Origin: Sphaerobacter thermophilus DSM 20745
Lineage (GTDB): Bacteria; Chloroflexota; Chloroflexia; Thermomicrobiales; Thermomicrobiaceae
Length of the DNA: 64,000 nucleotides
Assembly (NCBI RefSeq): GCF_000024985.1
Contig: NC_013524.1
Location: 124,001-188,000, forward strand
Direction of reading: 5' to 3'
Each line of letters starts with the position of its first letter. The stretch's first letter is position 1. Shown piece by piece: positions 52,370 to 61,149 of the stretch. The position numbers were made by a program, and so were the translations under genes. The notes beneath the pieces are model-generated. The model was not told the origin of the DNA. It saw only the letters and a list, made by a program, of their open reading frames with translations, and searched no databases.

Positions 52370-53011
52370 TCACTCGTACTTGATGATGAGGTCGGCCAGC
52401 GGGCGGCGCTCCCGCCGTTTGGGGTCGGCGGCCGCGTAGCCGATGGTGAGCAGCGCGTGGGGGATGACCGTCTCCGGGAGTCCCAGCGCTTGCCGCGCGA
52501 CATCGGGGCAGAAGAGGGGTGCACACATCCACCCCCCATCGAGGCCCAGCCGGTACGCCATCAGCAACATGTTCTGCGCGGCGCAGCCGAGGCTCTGGAT
52601 CGCCATCGTCGTCTCGGCCGCCTGGCGCTCAGGGTCCGGGTAGCGGTCGAGGTCTTCCAGGTAGAGACAGAGAACAATCAGGACTGGTGCCTCCATGAGG
52701 CGGCGGCGGGAGCCGGCGAGCCGCTTGGCGATGATCTCCTCCGGCTGGCCGTCCATGGCCAGGTTGTGGAGCCAGGCGTCGCCCATCGCGTCGGCGAGCC
52801 GAGCCTTGACCTCCGGTTTGGTGAGGACCGCGAAGCGCCATGGCTGGGTCCCGTGCGGCGACGGCGCCCAGCGGCCGGCCTCCAGGATCTGCTCGACCAG
52901 CGCGCGGTCGATTGGGTCCGGCCGGAATCGCCGCACCGAGCGCCGGCCGCGAATCAGTTCCGGGAGATCGAGCGCCCGCTCACTCGGTTCCGGACGGTCA
53001 TCGGTCTCCAC
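52370..53011 (-). CDS. Nitroreductase-family protein (FbiB C-terminal type)
   Basis: GTG 53011 was chosen because a perfect AAGGAGG lies 6 nt upstream; it gives 213 residues. It has the nitroreductase FMN-binding start LIRGRRSVRRFRPDPIDRALVEQILEAGRWAPSPHGTQPWRF, then VLIVLCLYL and QSLGCAAQNMLLMAYRLGLDGGWM. The C-terminal phosphate-contact ALLTIGYAA block matches FbiB, the FMN-dependent domain used in coenzyme F420 work-up (dehydro-F420 reduction). Its place directly after cofC and cofD supports this. A generic nitroreductase is the alternative. Confidence 0.83.
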   Translation of the reverse strand: METDDRPEPSERALDLPELIRGRRSVRRFRPDPIDRALVEQILEAGRWAPSPHGTQPWRFAVLTKPEVKARLADAMGDAWLHNLAMDGQPEEIIAKRLAGSRRRLMEAPVLIVLCLYLEDLDRYPDPERQAAETTMAIQSLGCAAQNMLLMAYRLGLDGGWMCAPLFCPDVARQALGLPETVIPHALLTIGYAAADPKRRERRPLADLIIKYE

Positions 53012-53052
53012 CTGGCTCCTCCTTGCTCCGGCTCTGAACTTCGTCCATGCCC

Positions 53053-53676
53053 TCACGTTCCCGACTCGTCGCTGCTTGCACCGACAGGGGCATGGCCGGC
53101 CAGCTCCTCTAGATCCGCCGGGGTATCAATGTCGAACGCGAGGCCCTGCACCCGCAATTCCCGGAGCGGCAGGCCGCGCGACCGCGCCTGGGCCTGATGG
53201 CGGGCGAAGCTACCGGCACCGAACGCCGGCTCGATGGCATCCGGTGGGCGGAGCGCGGCGGCGTTGGTGCCGTGGTCGTGCCGGTCCGGAGCGAGTGCTA
53301 TGCCTCGCTCCGGTAGGGCCGCGACGAGAGCGTCGATCTCGTCAGCCGTGATCCAGGGGAGATCGGCGAGGACGATGAGCAGGGTGTCGGCGCCGCGCCG
53401 GAGTGCCTCATCCCGGCCGAGACGCAAACCCTCGTTCAACCCCACGCCGGGTTGCAGGAGCGCGATCGCGCCGCGCCGCGCTGCGTGCTCGAGCACCTCG
53501 GGGTCCGGCGACACGAGGATGACCGCATCGACCTGGCGCGCGGCATTCAGCGCGGTCAGGACGTGGTCGAGCAGGCTGAGGACCAGCGTACGCCGCTCGT
53601 CGGGGGCCAGGCGCGCGGCGAGTCGACTCTTGGCGGTGCTCAGCCGCTGGACGGGGACGACCGCGATGGTGGTCAT
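53053..53676 (-). CDS. cofC: 2-phospho-L-lactate guanylyltransferase (CofC/FbiD family)
   Basis: This 207-residue nucleotidyltransferase begins [38 protein letters not shown], the CofC version of the GT-A nucleotidyltransferase start with the GTP-binding Lys/Arg. VLADLPWITADEIDALV holds the metal-binding Asp. GTNAALRPPDAI-like and FGAGSFARHQAQA blocks also match the family. It joins GTP to 2-phospho-L-lactate (or phosphoenolpyruvate) to make the activated side-chain donor for F420. Its ATG overlaps the cofD stop by 4 nt, so they are translated together. Confidence 0.92.
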   Translation of the reverse strand: MTTIAVVPVQRLSTAKSRLAARLAPDERRTLVLSLLDHVLTALNAARQVDAVILVSPDPEVLEHAARRGAIALLQPGVGLNEGLRLGRDEALRRGADTLLIVLADLPWITADEIDALVAALPERGIALAPDRHDHGTNAAALRPPDAIEPAFGAGSFARHQAQARSRGLPLRELRVQGLAFDIDTPADLEELAGHAPVGASSDESGT

Positions 53677-54632
53677 GCGCGGGCCCGGCTCTCCAGGCGG
53701 GCAGCGAAGGAAAGCGTCTCGTCCGCCAGCGTGCGCCGGTGCGCCTCGTCGCGCATGACGGTGTCGGTCACGTGCACCGCGATCCCCATCTCTTCGATCC
53801 GCCCGGCGAGTTCCGCATCCACCTGATCGATCACGATGCCATCCAGGAAATCCCGGTAGAGTGCCGCCACCCCGGCCGCCGAGACCTCATGGCCGAGCGA
53901 GGCGAGCATGCGGTCGGCCGGGCCCTTGAGAGCCGCGCCACCGACGATCGGGCTGACGGCGACCACCGGGGCCGAGACATCGCGCAAGAGATCCCGGAAG
54001 CCGGGGACGGCGAGGATCGGGCCAATGCTCACAATCGGGTTGGAGGGACACAGGACGACCGCCGCGGCCTCCCGAAGCGCAGCCGCGACGCCCGGCGGTA
54101 TCGTCGCGGCCTCGATACCCTCGAAGCGCACGCCGCGGACCTCGTCGGCCTGCCGCCGGCGCACGAAGTAGTCCTGGAAGGCGAGGTCGCCGTCCGGCGT
54201 CTCGACGATGGTCGCCACCGGCTCGTCGCACATCGGCAGGATCGCAGCCCGGATACCGAGCGCGCCTGCCAGTTCCGCAGTGACTGTGGTCAGGCTGGCG
54301 CCGGCCCGCAGCCGCTCGGTGCGCAGGATGTGCGTGGCGAGATCCCGATCGCCCAGCCAGAACCAGGTCTCCCGACCGTAGCGGCCGATCATCTCCAGTG
54401 CGGCCGCGGTGTCCCCGGCGATCCCCCAGCCGGTTTGAGGGTTGGCGATGCCGCCCAGGGTGTACATCACGGTGTCGAGATCGGGGGAGATGTGCAGCCC
54501 GAAGAGGGAGAAGTCATCCGCCGTGTTGACGACGACCGTGAGGGCGGCCTCCGGCCGTGCCAATGCGAGCCCGTGCGCCAGCTTGGCGCCGCCGACGCCA
54601 CCCGCCAGCGCGACGATACGCTGCTCCGCCAT
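53673..54632 (-). CDS. cofD: 2-phospho-L-lactate transferase (CofD/FbiA family)
   Basis: This 319-residue enzyme starts at ATG 54632 ([24 protein letters not shown]); a GTG at 54650 is in frame but lies inside the direct repeat. Family features are the N-terminal glycine-rich [10 protein letters not shown] and [29 protein letters not shown], with the Asp residues for the metal and Fo. Further features are GWGIAGDT and [21 protein letters not shown]. It transfers 2-phospho-L-lactate (or phosphoenolpyruvate) to Fo, making F420-0. It heads the cofD-cofC-nitroreductase operon. The F420 gamma-glutamyl ligase (CofE) is not in the window. Confidence 0.93.
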   Translation of the reverse strand: MAEQRIVALAGGVGGAKLAHGLALARPEAALTVVVNTADDFSLFGLHISPDLDTVMYTLGGIANPQTGWGIAGDTAAALEMIGRYGRETWFWLGDRDLATHILRTERLRAGASLTTVTAELAGALGIRAAILPMCDEPVATIVETPDGDLAFQDYFVRRRQADEVRGVRFEGIEAATIPPGVAAALREAAAVVLCPSNPIVSIGPILAVPGFRDLLRDVSAPVVAVSPIVGGAALKGPADRMLASLGHEVSAAGVAALYRDFLDGIVIDQVDAELAGRIEEMGIAVHVTDTVMRDEAHRRTLADETLSFAARLESRARA

Positions 54633-54641
54633 GAACCCTGT

Positions 54642-54721
54642 CCGCGCCACGCCCCGCTACCTCCCACCTGATCGTCACGCTCGCTCGAATTCCGCCTCGA
54701 ATCGCTCCCGGTACATCCTAC
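54642..54721. repeat. Left copy of the ~80-bp direct repeat flanking the A/T-richer block
   Basis: This 80-bp segment matches 62672-62750 in the same orientation, with one 1-bp indel (GCCCCGCTAC versus GCCCGCTAC) and no other difference. It begins CCGCGCCACG and ends GTACATCCTAC. It overlaps the upstream region of cofD, which it leaves intact. Confidence 0.9.
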
Positions 54722-54892
54722 TACGCCAGCGAGCGCTGGGACGTTAGCGTGAGGATGCTATGCTCGCAGGTGGAGTCCGCCCTTGACCGGGATGGCTAAG
54801 TAAGTGCCGTCGCATATCGACTTCCCCCCATATCCGAACGAGGAGGAACGGCTTCTCGACATCAAGTGCCGACCTATAAGAGGTAAGGCCGC

Positions 54893-54927
54893 TTGACAGC
54901 ATGCGACCGGATCCATAGTATTGGATC
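54893..54927 (+). promoter_or_regulatory. Promoter with dyad operator at the -10 box
   Basis: TTGACA (54893-54898), a 17-nt spacer and TAGTAT (54916-54921) form a sigma70-type promoter. GATCCA and TGGATC (54910-54927) flank the -10 box as a perfect 6-bp inverted repeat. A repressor bound there would block RNA polymerase. It drives the transport operon starting at 55262. Confidence 0.65.
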
Positions 54928-55261
54928 GATCGTTTCCTGGGTGAGCCAAGAGGTGTACCGGCAGGACTGTTAGGCCCAGCCGCCAGTCAGTGACATTCTC
55001 CTCGGGAGAGTTCTATCTCCCAACAACCCTCTTCGACACATGGCGGTGCGCTTGTACTACCAGGGGCAGTGCACCTAAGAGAGTCTCACCTCCGAAACCA
55101 GGGATGTCCGTGCCGTTCACTGCGGCACTGTACATCTGTCTTGCCATTTTGCATGGCGCGATTGAGAGGTTTGTATCGTGTTACCGAGAGGGGGACGTTA
55201 GGTGTACGTACCGCGGGGTGGCCATGTTCCAGAAGATCTTGACAAGTTGGTCCGGCGTCCC
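54928..55261 (+). other. Long untranslated leader of the transport operon
   Basis: About 330 nt lie between the promoter and the first start codon, without a supported gene. Two overlapping hairpins exclude each other: TCTCC/GGAGA (54997-55009) and GGGAGA/TCTCCC (55004-55021). That arrangement is typical of leader control, though the arms are short. I could not match the leader to a known riboswitch, including guanidine classes. Confidence 0.4.
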
Positions 55262-56344
55262 ATGACACGCCGGTCGTTCATAGGGTCGGCAGCTCGGGCT
55301 GCCGTCGCTGCCGGTATCTTTGGCGCCGGAAACTGGATGTGGGCTGGATGCGGTACCAGTTCCGGTGGCAGATCATCCGGGCAGAAGGAACTCGTGATTG
55401 CCTCCTGGGGCGGTGCTTACCAGGAGGCGCAGCGAAAGGCTTTCTTTGATCCCTTCACGAAGGAAACGGGCATCAAGATCATTGAGGCGGGTCCTACCGA
55501 CAATGCCAAGATTGCCGCTATGGTGGAGAGCGGTAACGTCGAATGGGATCTCGTTGATAATGATATGGGAGGAATCCTAGAACTCAAGAAGAAGGATTTT
55601 CTTGAGCCTATCCCCTATGATGCAATCCCGCAAGACGTACTGGACCAGTTCGAAGACTCGGACAAAGATCCGTATGGCTTCGCCATTATGTGGTTCTCAA
55701 CGTGTATCGCCTACCGTACGGACGCTTTCGGTGGCGATTATCCGAAAGATTGGGCCGAGTTCTGGGACGTCGAACGATTTCCCGGCCCACGGTCGCTGCA
55801 GTATGCGAGTAACCTGGAGCAGGCCCTCGCGGCAGACGGGGTGCCGATCGATCAGATCTATCCGATTGATATTGACAGAGCCTTCAAGAAGTTCGACGAG
55901 ATCCGCGAGCACGTCGTGAAGTGGTGGGAGACCGGGGCGGTTCCAGCCCAGATGCTGAGCGACAATGAGATCGTGCTTGCCAGTGCTTATAATGGCCGTA
56001 TCGGTGCGATTAAAGAACAGGGTGCTCCCGTCGACGTCAACTTCAACCAGGGACTGCTGATCGGTGAGTATTGGATGATCCCGAAAGGGACGGAGAAGCT
56101 CGACCTCATCAAAGAGTTCCTAGCGTTTGCGGCCCAGGCAGAGCAGCACGTCGAGCTGTCCAAGCACATTCTCTATGGACCCGCTAACAAGAAGGCTTAC
56201 GAGCAGATACCGCCCGAACGCGCGGCACAGCTGCCTACCTCCCCCGAGAACAGAGCCAGGCAGATCATCTTCAATGCAGAGTGGCATGGAGAGCATAATG
56301 AGGAAGTCCGAGAACGTTTCACGTCTTGGCTGCTAGGGGGCTAG
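55262..56344 (+). CDS. Polyamine-type ABC transporter substrate-binding lipoprotein (PotD-like)
   Basis: ATG 55262 (MTRRSFIGSAARAAVAAG) gives a twin-arginine leader and a lipobox-like WAGC at about residue 30; the protein has 360 residues. The mature part starts ELVIASWGGAYQEAQRKAFF, the family signature of PotD/PotF-type proteins. GNVEWDLVDNDMG, an IMWFSTCIAYRTDAF block and GLLIGEYWMIPKGTEKLDLIKEFLAFA follow. It would bind a cationic or carboxylated small nitrogen compound. Genes downstream (amidohydrolase, amidinotransferase-fold enzyme) suggest a guanidino or amide cargo, but that is inference. A GTG at 55202 would extend it by 20 residues. Confidence 0.9.
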   Translation: MTRRSFIGSAARAAVAAGIFGAGNWMWAGCGTSSGGRSSGQKELVIASWGGAYQEAQRKAFFDPFTKETGIKIIEAGPTDNAKIAAMVESGNVEWDLVDNDMGGILELKKKDFLEPIPYDAIPQDVLDQFEDSDKDPYGFAIMWFSTCIAYRTDAFGGDYPKDWAEFWDVERFPGPRSLQYASNLEQALAADGVPIDQIYPIDIDRAFKKFDEIREHVVKWWETGAVPAQMLSDNEIVLASAYNGRIGAIKEQGAPVDVNFNQGLLIGEYWMIPKGTEKLDLIKEFLAFAAQAEQHVELSKHILYGPANKKAYEQIPPERAAQLPTSPENRARQIIFNAEWHGEHNEEVRERFTSWLLGG

Positions 56345-56443
56345 CCGGCAGGCCTCGGCGTGGAGCGATCGTCTCGGGCGTAGCCCCGCGGCGTTATCGC
56401 GTCGCAGCGTCGATCGCGTGAGGGGCATGGAGGGTGAGCTGCA

Positions 56444-57349
56444 GTGTCCAACGGTGGAGCTGTGTACGCAGCGCCTGGAGGAGCGCGGCGACTTGCCGCA
56501 CGGGTACGTCAACGATATCCCGAAGTGCAAAGCGTGCTGGTCTTAGCGCCAGCACTTGTGCTGCTCACCCTCCTGTACCTTCTTCCGTTGGCTCAGATGC
56601 TTCTCCGAAGCATTCTAGACCCGGAGTTTACGCTGGAGCATTATCAGCACTTCTTCACCGAAGCGGTATACCTCCGAGTCCTGGGCGTGACGTTCCGCAT
56701 GGCCCTGGCTGTAACCGTGCTCACATTGCTACTTGGGTTTCCTGTTGCGTACGTTCTGTCCACGGCTAGACCACGGTGGCGGAACATCATGCTTCTGGCC
56801 GTCATTCTGCCGTTCTGGATCAGCATTCTCGTTCGCACCTATGCATGGATGGTGTTACTCGGTCGCTCAGGAGTTGTGAACGAAACACTGCTTCGCCTCG
56901 GATTGGTCACGGAACCGATCAAAGTGATCAACACGCAGGCTGGCGTGCTGATAGGCATGACCCACATCTTGCTTCCGTACATGATCTTGCCGCTGTACAG
57001 CGTCATGCGCGGGATTGATCCCCGACTCATGCAGGCAGCATCGAGTCTTGGGGCGGGGACGTGGTCGGCGCTGAGGCATGTTTATTTGCCGTTAGCGATG
57101 CCGGGGATTGTTGCGGGATCGATTCTCGTCTTCATCATCTCGCTGGGCTTTTACATCACCCCGGCGCTTCTCGGCGGACCTCGCGACCAGATGGTGGCAA
57201 TGGTAATCGCTGGGCAGGTTCAGACGCTCTTGAACTGGGGCTTCGCGGCGGCAATCTCGGCTGTCCTCCTGGGAACTACCCTGGTCCTCTTCGCCGTCTG
57301 TAACCGTCTGGTCGGGCTCGACCAAATGTTTGGTGGGATCTCGCGATGA
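56444..57349 (+). CDS. Polyamine-type ABC transporter permease (PotB-like)
   Basis: This 301-residue permease has about six hydrophobic helices. It starts at GTG 56444 behind GAGGGTGAGCTGCA. The first helix is VLVLAPALVLLTLLYLLPLAQMLL. The EAA coupling loop is MQAASSLGAGTWSALRHVYLPLAMPGIVAGS. The later helix FIISLGFYITPALLGGPRDQMVAMVI is diagnostic of PotB/PotH. The 3' end overlaps the next permease by 4 nt (ATGA), showing translational coupling. With the PotC-like subunit it forms the inner-membrane channel. Confidence 0.92.
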   Translation: MSNGGAVYAAPGGARRLAARVRQRYPEVQSVLVLAPALVLLTLLYLLPLAQMLLRSILDPEFTLEHYQHFFTEAVYLRVLGVTFRMALAVTVLTLLLGFPVAYVLSTARPRWRNIMLLAVILPFWISILVRTYAWMVLLGRSGVVNETLLRLGLVTEPIKVINTQAGVLIGMTHILLPYMILPLYSVMRGIDPRLMQAASSLGAGTWSALRHVYLPLAMPGIVAGSILVFIISLGFYITPALLGGPRDQMVAMVIAGQVQTLLNWGFAAAISAVLLGTTLVLFAVCNRLVGLDQMFGGISR

Positions 57350-58212
57350 CAGGCTATCAGAGTGCGCGGCCCCAGGCTTCGGACATGAAAGTCGCACGTT
57401 CTGGGCGATCGCGTCGTCAGATGAGACTCGGGACACTCTTCTTACGGACGTACGTCGCGTTAGTGCTGTTCTTCCTCGTGGCACCCATCTCCATTATCGT
57501 GCCGGTTTCTTTCTCGTCGTCTCAGTTCCTCCAGTTCCCGCCACCTGGTTTCTCGTTACAGTGGTATCGAGAGATTTTCACAGGTCCAAACTGGACGGAC
57601 TCGATCATTACGAGCGTTCAGGTGGGAGTACTCACGTCGCTACTGGCGACGACGTTGGGAGTGCTTGCCTCATTCGGGATCGTACGCGGTGACTTTCGTG
57701 GTAAGCAGGCTTTGTACACTTTCCTTCTTTCTCCCATGATTGTCCCAACGATCATACTGGCCATATCGATTTACTTCCTCTACGCGCGTATGCGTTTAGT
57801 GGGGAGTCTGTTAGGTCTAACGCTGGCCCACACGGTGCTCGCTCTGCCTTTGGTCGTGGTCATAGTCAGTGCTGCGCTACGGGGTTTCGACGTGACGCTA
57901 GAGCGTGCCGCGAGAAGTCTAGGTGCTAACGAATGGACAACGTTCTTCCATGTTACCTTTCCGCTCCTGCGCCCTGCGATCGTCTCCGCTGCGTTTTTCG
58001 CGTTCCTGACGTCATTCGATGAGCTGATAATCGCTCTGTTCATCAGTGGAACGAGTGCCGTCACCTTGCCGAAGCGCATGTGGGATGGGATTCGCCTGGA
58101 GATAAGTCCAGCAATCTCGGCAGTCTCGGTGCTGCTGATCGCAATCGCGGTGGTGGCATTCGTTGCGATCGGGATCCTGCAGCGGAAGGGAGCGGGAGGC
58201 AGCGACGACTAG
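57346..58212 (+). CDS. Polyamine-type ABC transporter permease (PotC-like)
   Basis: This 288-residue permease has about six helices, beginning LFLRTYVALVLFFLVAPISIIVPVSFSSSQFLQFPPPGFS. The latter part is the usual periplasmic segment of PotC/PotI. The EAA loop is LERAARSLGANEWTTFFHVTFPLLRPAIVS, followed by AAFFAFLTSFDELIIALFISG. It overlaps the PotB-like gene by 4 nt and precedes the amidohydrolase. The ATPase for this pair is probably the 61150-62262 protein at the end of the block. Confidence 0.92.
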   Translation: MTGYQSARPQASDMKVARSGRSRRQMRLGTLFLRTYVALVLFFLVAPISIIVPVSFSSSQFLQFPPPGFSLQWYREIFTGPNWTDSIITSVQVGVLTSLLATTLGVLASFGIVRGDFRGKQALYTFLLSPMIVPTIILAISIYFLYARMRLVGSLLGLTLAHTVLALPLVVVIVSAALRGFDVTLERAARSLGANEWTTFFHVTFPLLRPAIVSAAFFAFLTSFDELIIALFISGTSAVTLPKRMWDGIRLEISPAISAVSVLLIAIAVVAFVAIGILQRKGAGGSDD

Positions 58213-58263
58213 TGACTCCTGTGGAATGAACGCTTGATATTTGCCGCTGGTTCAGGCGGTGAC

Positions 58264-59976
58264 ATGGCAAGGGGAAGTGGACGGATGGACTTCCACGGTG
58301 GTCGGCTGAGGATTGTTGACAATACTCCCGACCTCATCCTTTATCACGGCAACATCATTACCGTTGATCCAGACTCGCCACGAGCTGAGGCAGTAGCGAT
58401 CAAGGATGGCAAGTTCGTAGCCGTCGGCCCGAACGAGGCGATCCTCCGCCTTCGTGGGCCCGCTACCCGTGTCGTTGATCTCCAGGGGCGAACATGCATT
58501 CCTGGAATCAATGATCCGCACAATCACATGCTAATGAGCGGGCACGTTCTAACAGAGGTCCAATTGTTCCACGCCCGTTCAATCAGTGATATTCAGGAGG
58601 CAGTTGCGAAGGCCGTAGCCGATGCCCCTCCGGGGGCATGGATCTTGGGTCGCGGCTGGGATGAGAGCTTGTTGCGCGAAAAGCGATTCCCGACGCGGTG
58701 GGATCTCGATGAGGTCGCCCCAAACAACCCGGTCGTCCTCGAGCGGGTGTGGAACATGCTGGTCGCCAACTCAGCGGCACTTATGGCTGCGGATATTGGG
58801 CGACACACGCCCGACCCGGATCCGACTCAGCTCTACAGTGGGCGGATCGACCGGGACGATCTCGGGGAGCCCACTGGTGTACTACGCGATCGTGCCAAGC
58901 AGTTAGTTTACGACGCGATCCCACCAAGGACAGATGCGGAGCGCGAGGCCCACCTGCGCATCGCCTGTCGCGAATACAACCGGTGGGGTATCACGTCCAT
59001 TGCTGACCCGGGACTCCTTCCTGAAGGCATACACGCTTACCAAGCAGTCTGGCGCGACGGTGCACTGAGCGTGCGGTCATCCCTCTGTCTCGCTGGCTGG
59101 GGTTCAAGCATGGAGCCGCGAGAGGAGCTGCTCGAACGACGATTTTCCGACGTTGGTCTCTTTACTGGGTTCGGCAACACCGAACTGCGAATCGACACGA
59201 TCAAGATGATGCCGGATGGCGGGGTAGGCGATCGGACGGCCTACATGTTCGAACCCTATCGCGACGAGCCGGACAACTTCGGTCAATACATCGTGTCGCC
59301 TAGCGATCTCGTCGCCCGGGTGCAGTGGTGCCACGAGCACGGTTGGTCGATCGACGCACACACATGCGGCGACCGCATGCAGGAGATGGTTGTCGAGGCG
59401 TACGCCAACGCCTACCAGCAGATGCCATCCACGTCTATCCGTCACCGAGTGCATCACGCGTACTTCCCCACTGAGAAGGCGCTTGAGTTGATGCGTGAGT
59501 ACCGGATAGCGGCACTACCCACTATCCCGTTCCTGTACAACCTGGGGGAGAGCTTCGTGGCGTCAATCGGAGAGGAGCGGGCGGCCCGAGCGATGCCGCT
59601 CCTGACCTACTTGGAGGCCGGTGTCCCAATCGCCTGCGGCTCCGACTCGCCTGTTACCACGTACAATCCGTTCATCGGAATCTACTCCTGTGTTGCGCGC
59701 AAGACCGTCTTGGGGCGTGATCTAGGCCCGGAGGAACGTGTGTCCCGCGAGGAAGCGATCCGTCTGTACACCGCGGCTGGTGCCTGGGTCACGTTTGAGG
59801 AGGAGATCAAGGGAACAGTGACACCCGGTAAGCTCGCTGATCTGGTGGTGCTAGATCGGGATATCTTGACTGTCCCTGAGGAAGAGCTCAAGGAGATTCG
59901 ACCGGTTGCCACTTTCCTGGGTGGGCGTGCTGTGTACGTGAACGAGAAGGCGTGGGCTGACGGGGCACTTTCCTGA
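58264..59976 (+). CDS. YtcJ-like amidohydrolase
   Basis: This ~570-residue protein is an amidohydrolase_3/YtcJ-type member of the metal-dependent hydrolase superfamily. Metal-site motifs are CIPGINDPHNHMLMSGHV (HxH), WSIDAHTCGDRM, SIRHRVHHAYFP and CGSDSPVTTYNP (Asp). A beta-sandwich surrounds the barrel (LILYHGNIITVDPDSPRAEAVAIKDG at the start, VTPGKLADLVVLDRDIL at the end). The start is uncertain: ATG 58264 or 58285. Enzymes of this group hydrolyse amide-like bonds of small nitrogen compounds. Genes for the importer and the amidinotransferase-fold enzyme flank it, so it may act on the imported cargo. Confidence 0.85.
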   Translation: MARGSGRMDFHGGRLRIVDNTPDLILYHGNIITVDPDSPRAEAVAIKDGKFVAVGPNEAILRLRGPATRVVDLQGRTCIPGINDPHNHMLMSGHVLTEVQLFHARSISDIQEAVAKAVADAPPGAWILGRGWDESLLREKRFPTRWDLDEVAPNNPVVLERVWNMLVANSAALMAADIGRHTPDPDPTQLYSGRIDRDDLGEPTGVLRDRAKQLVYDAIPPRTDAEREAHLRIACREYNRWGITSIADPGLLPEGIHAYQAVWRDGALSVRSSLCLAGWGSSMEPREELLERRFSDVGLFTGFGNTELRIDTIKMMPDGGVGDRTAYMFEPYRDEPDNFGQYIVSPSDLVARVQWCHEHGWSIDAHTCGDRMQEMVVEAYANAYQQMPSTSIRHRVHHAYFPTEKALELMREYRIAALPTIPFLYNLGESFVASIGEERAARAMPLLTYLEAGVPIACGSDSPVTTYNPFIGIYSCVARKTVLGRDLGPEERVSREEAIRLYTAAGAWVTFEEEIKGTVTPGKLADLVVLDRDILTVPEEELKEIRPVATFLGGRAVYVNEKAWADGALS

Positions 59977-60053
59977 CGCCCACGAACCTCGTAGTTTCCG
60001 GGGGTGGTTCGCACCTGTCAGAGATGATGGACATCAGAAGGGATCGGCAAGGG

Positions 60054-61058
60054 ATGGCGCGTTCGACTAACAAGCACATCGTGTCGGAATCGTACTATCA
60101 GTCATTCACTCCTCCGGAGCCTGAACCGGGGTTCAATGACCCAGCGGAAATGGAAGCCGTGTGGGGCAGAGTTTGGGGTGCCAACTCAGAGGTCGGGCAG
60201 CTTCGCATGGTGCTGATGCGCCGGCCTGGAGAAGAGATGAACGTCATCCAAGGCGGACAGTACAGCGAAGAAGCCGAAGCGCTCGTGGATCCGCAGGGTC
60301 GTTGGTACTGGCGGGACAGGAACCCACCCGACCTCGCGAAGATGCAACACCAGCATGATGTACTGAGCGCCACTCTGCGCGATGAGGGTGTAACTGTTGT
60401 CTATGTTGAGGGGGTTGAGGGGCCGTTCGTCAAGTCAGTATTTACCCGTGATCCCCTCATCACGGTTCCAGGTGGGGCCATCATAGGTCGAATGGCACCT
60501 CGTATGCGCCGCGGGGAGGAAGCGTATGTTACCAAGACTGTAGCGGCGCTCGGTATGCCCATCCTCGGAACGATCGTCGGTACTGGCATGCTCGAGGGTG
60601 GAAGCTTTGTCAAGTTGACCCCCAAGGTGGCTGCCTTCGGCACGTCGATTCGCTGTAATGAAGAGGGCGCTCAACAACTCCGAGAGATCCTCGCGCGTTT
60701 GGGTATCGAGCTCATTGTAGTACCGATGGTCGGGTGGTCGATCCATCTCGACGGCTACCTCGGGATGGTGGATATTGACAAGGCGCTGATCGTGCCCGAT
60801 GGCCTCCCTTACTGGTTTATCGACCGGCTCCATTCCTTGGGAATTGAGACGATCCCCGTACATCCTGAGGAGCGTTGGGCGGTGAACAGCCTTTGTGTAC
60901 GTCCAGGTCGTATCATCATGAGTGAGGGGCACCCCTATACTCAGGAGCGTCTGGAGAAGCGTGGGGTTGAGGTCATCACGGTGCCCTACGATGAGATCCA
61001 GAAGAACGGCGGGGGCGTGCACTGCTCAACGATGGAGTTGGTTCGGGATCCTGTGTGA
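60054..61058 (+). CDS. Amidinotransferase-fold hydrolase (DDAH/arginine deiminase-like)
   Basis: This ~334-residue pentein-fold enzyme has GQLRMVLMRRPGEEM near the N-terminus, SVFTRDPLITVPGG (substrate Asp), GMLEGGSFVKLTPK, SIHLDGYLGMVDID (catalytic His) and GGGVHCSTMELVRDPV, whose Cys is the nucleophile. This pattern matches arginine deiminase/dimethylarginase and glycine amidinotransferase relatives. Glutamine-type or guanidino substrates are thus expected. It is clearly divergent from the protein at 31243-32127. An in-frame ATGATG at 60024 would add 10 residues; 60054 is preferred for AGAAGGGAT upstream. It is followed by a very strong hairpin. Confidence 0.87.
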   Translation: MARSTNKHIVSESYYQSFTPPEPEPGFNDPAEMEAVWGRVWGANSEVGQLRMVLMRRPGEEMNVIQGGQYSEEAEALVDPQGRWYWRDRNPPDLAKMQHQHDVLSATLRDEGVTVVYVEGVEGPFVKSVFTRDPLITVPGGAIIGRMAPRMRRGEEAYVTKTVAALGMPILGTIVGTGMLEGGSFVKLTPKVAAFGTSIRCNEEGAQQLREILARLGIELIVVPMVGWSIHLDGYLGMVDIDKALIVPDGLPYWFIDRLHSLGIETIPVHPEERWAVNSLCVRPGRIIMSEGHPYTQERLEKRGVEVITVPYDEIQKNGGGVHCSTMELVRDPV

Positions 61059-61067
61059 TCGCGGACT

Positions 61068-61107
61068 ACGCCCCGCCGCGCGCAACTCGTTGCGCGCGGC
61101 GGGGCGT
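61068..61107. terminator. 19-bp perfect hairpin within the operon
   Basis: ACGCCCCGCCGCGCGCAAC and its exact complement are separated by only TC. The hairpin lies 10 nt after the amidinotransferase-fold gene and 43 nt before the transporter ATPase gene. Its G/C content contrasts with the A/T-richer block around it. It should slow or end transcription, or protect the upstream mRNA. Confidence 0.8.
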
Positions 61108-61149
61108 GAAACTATCCGACGCGTTTAGAGCCCTGGGGAGGGGAGGCCG

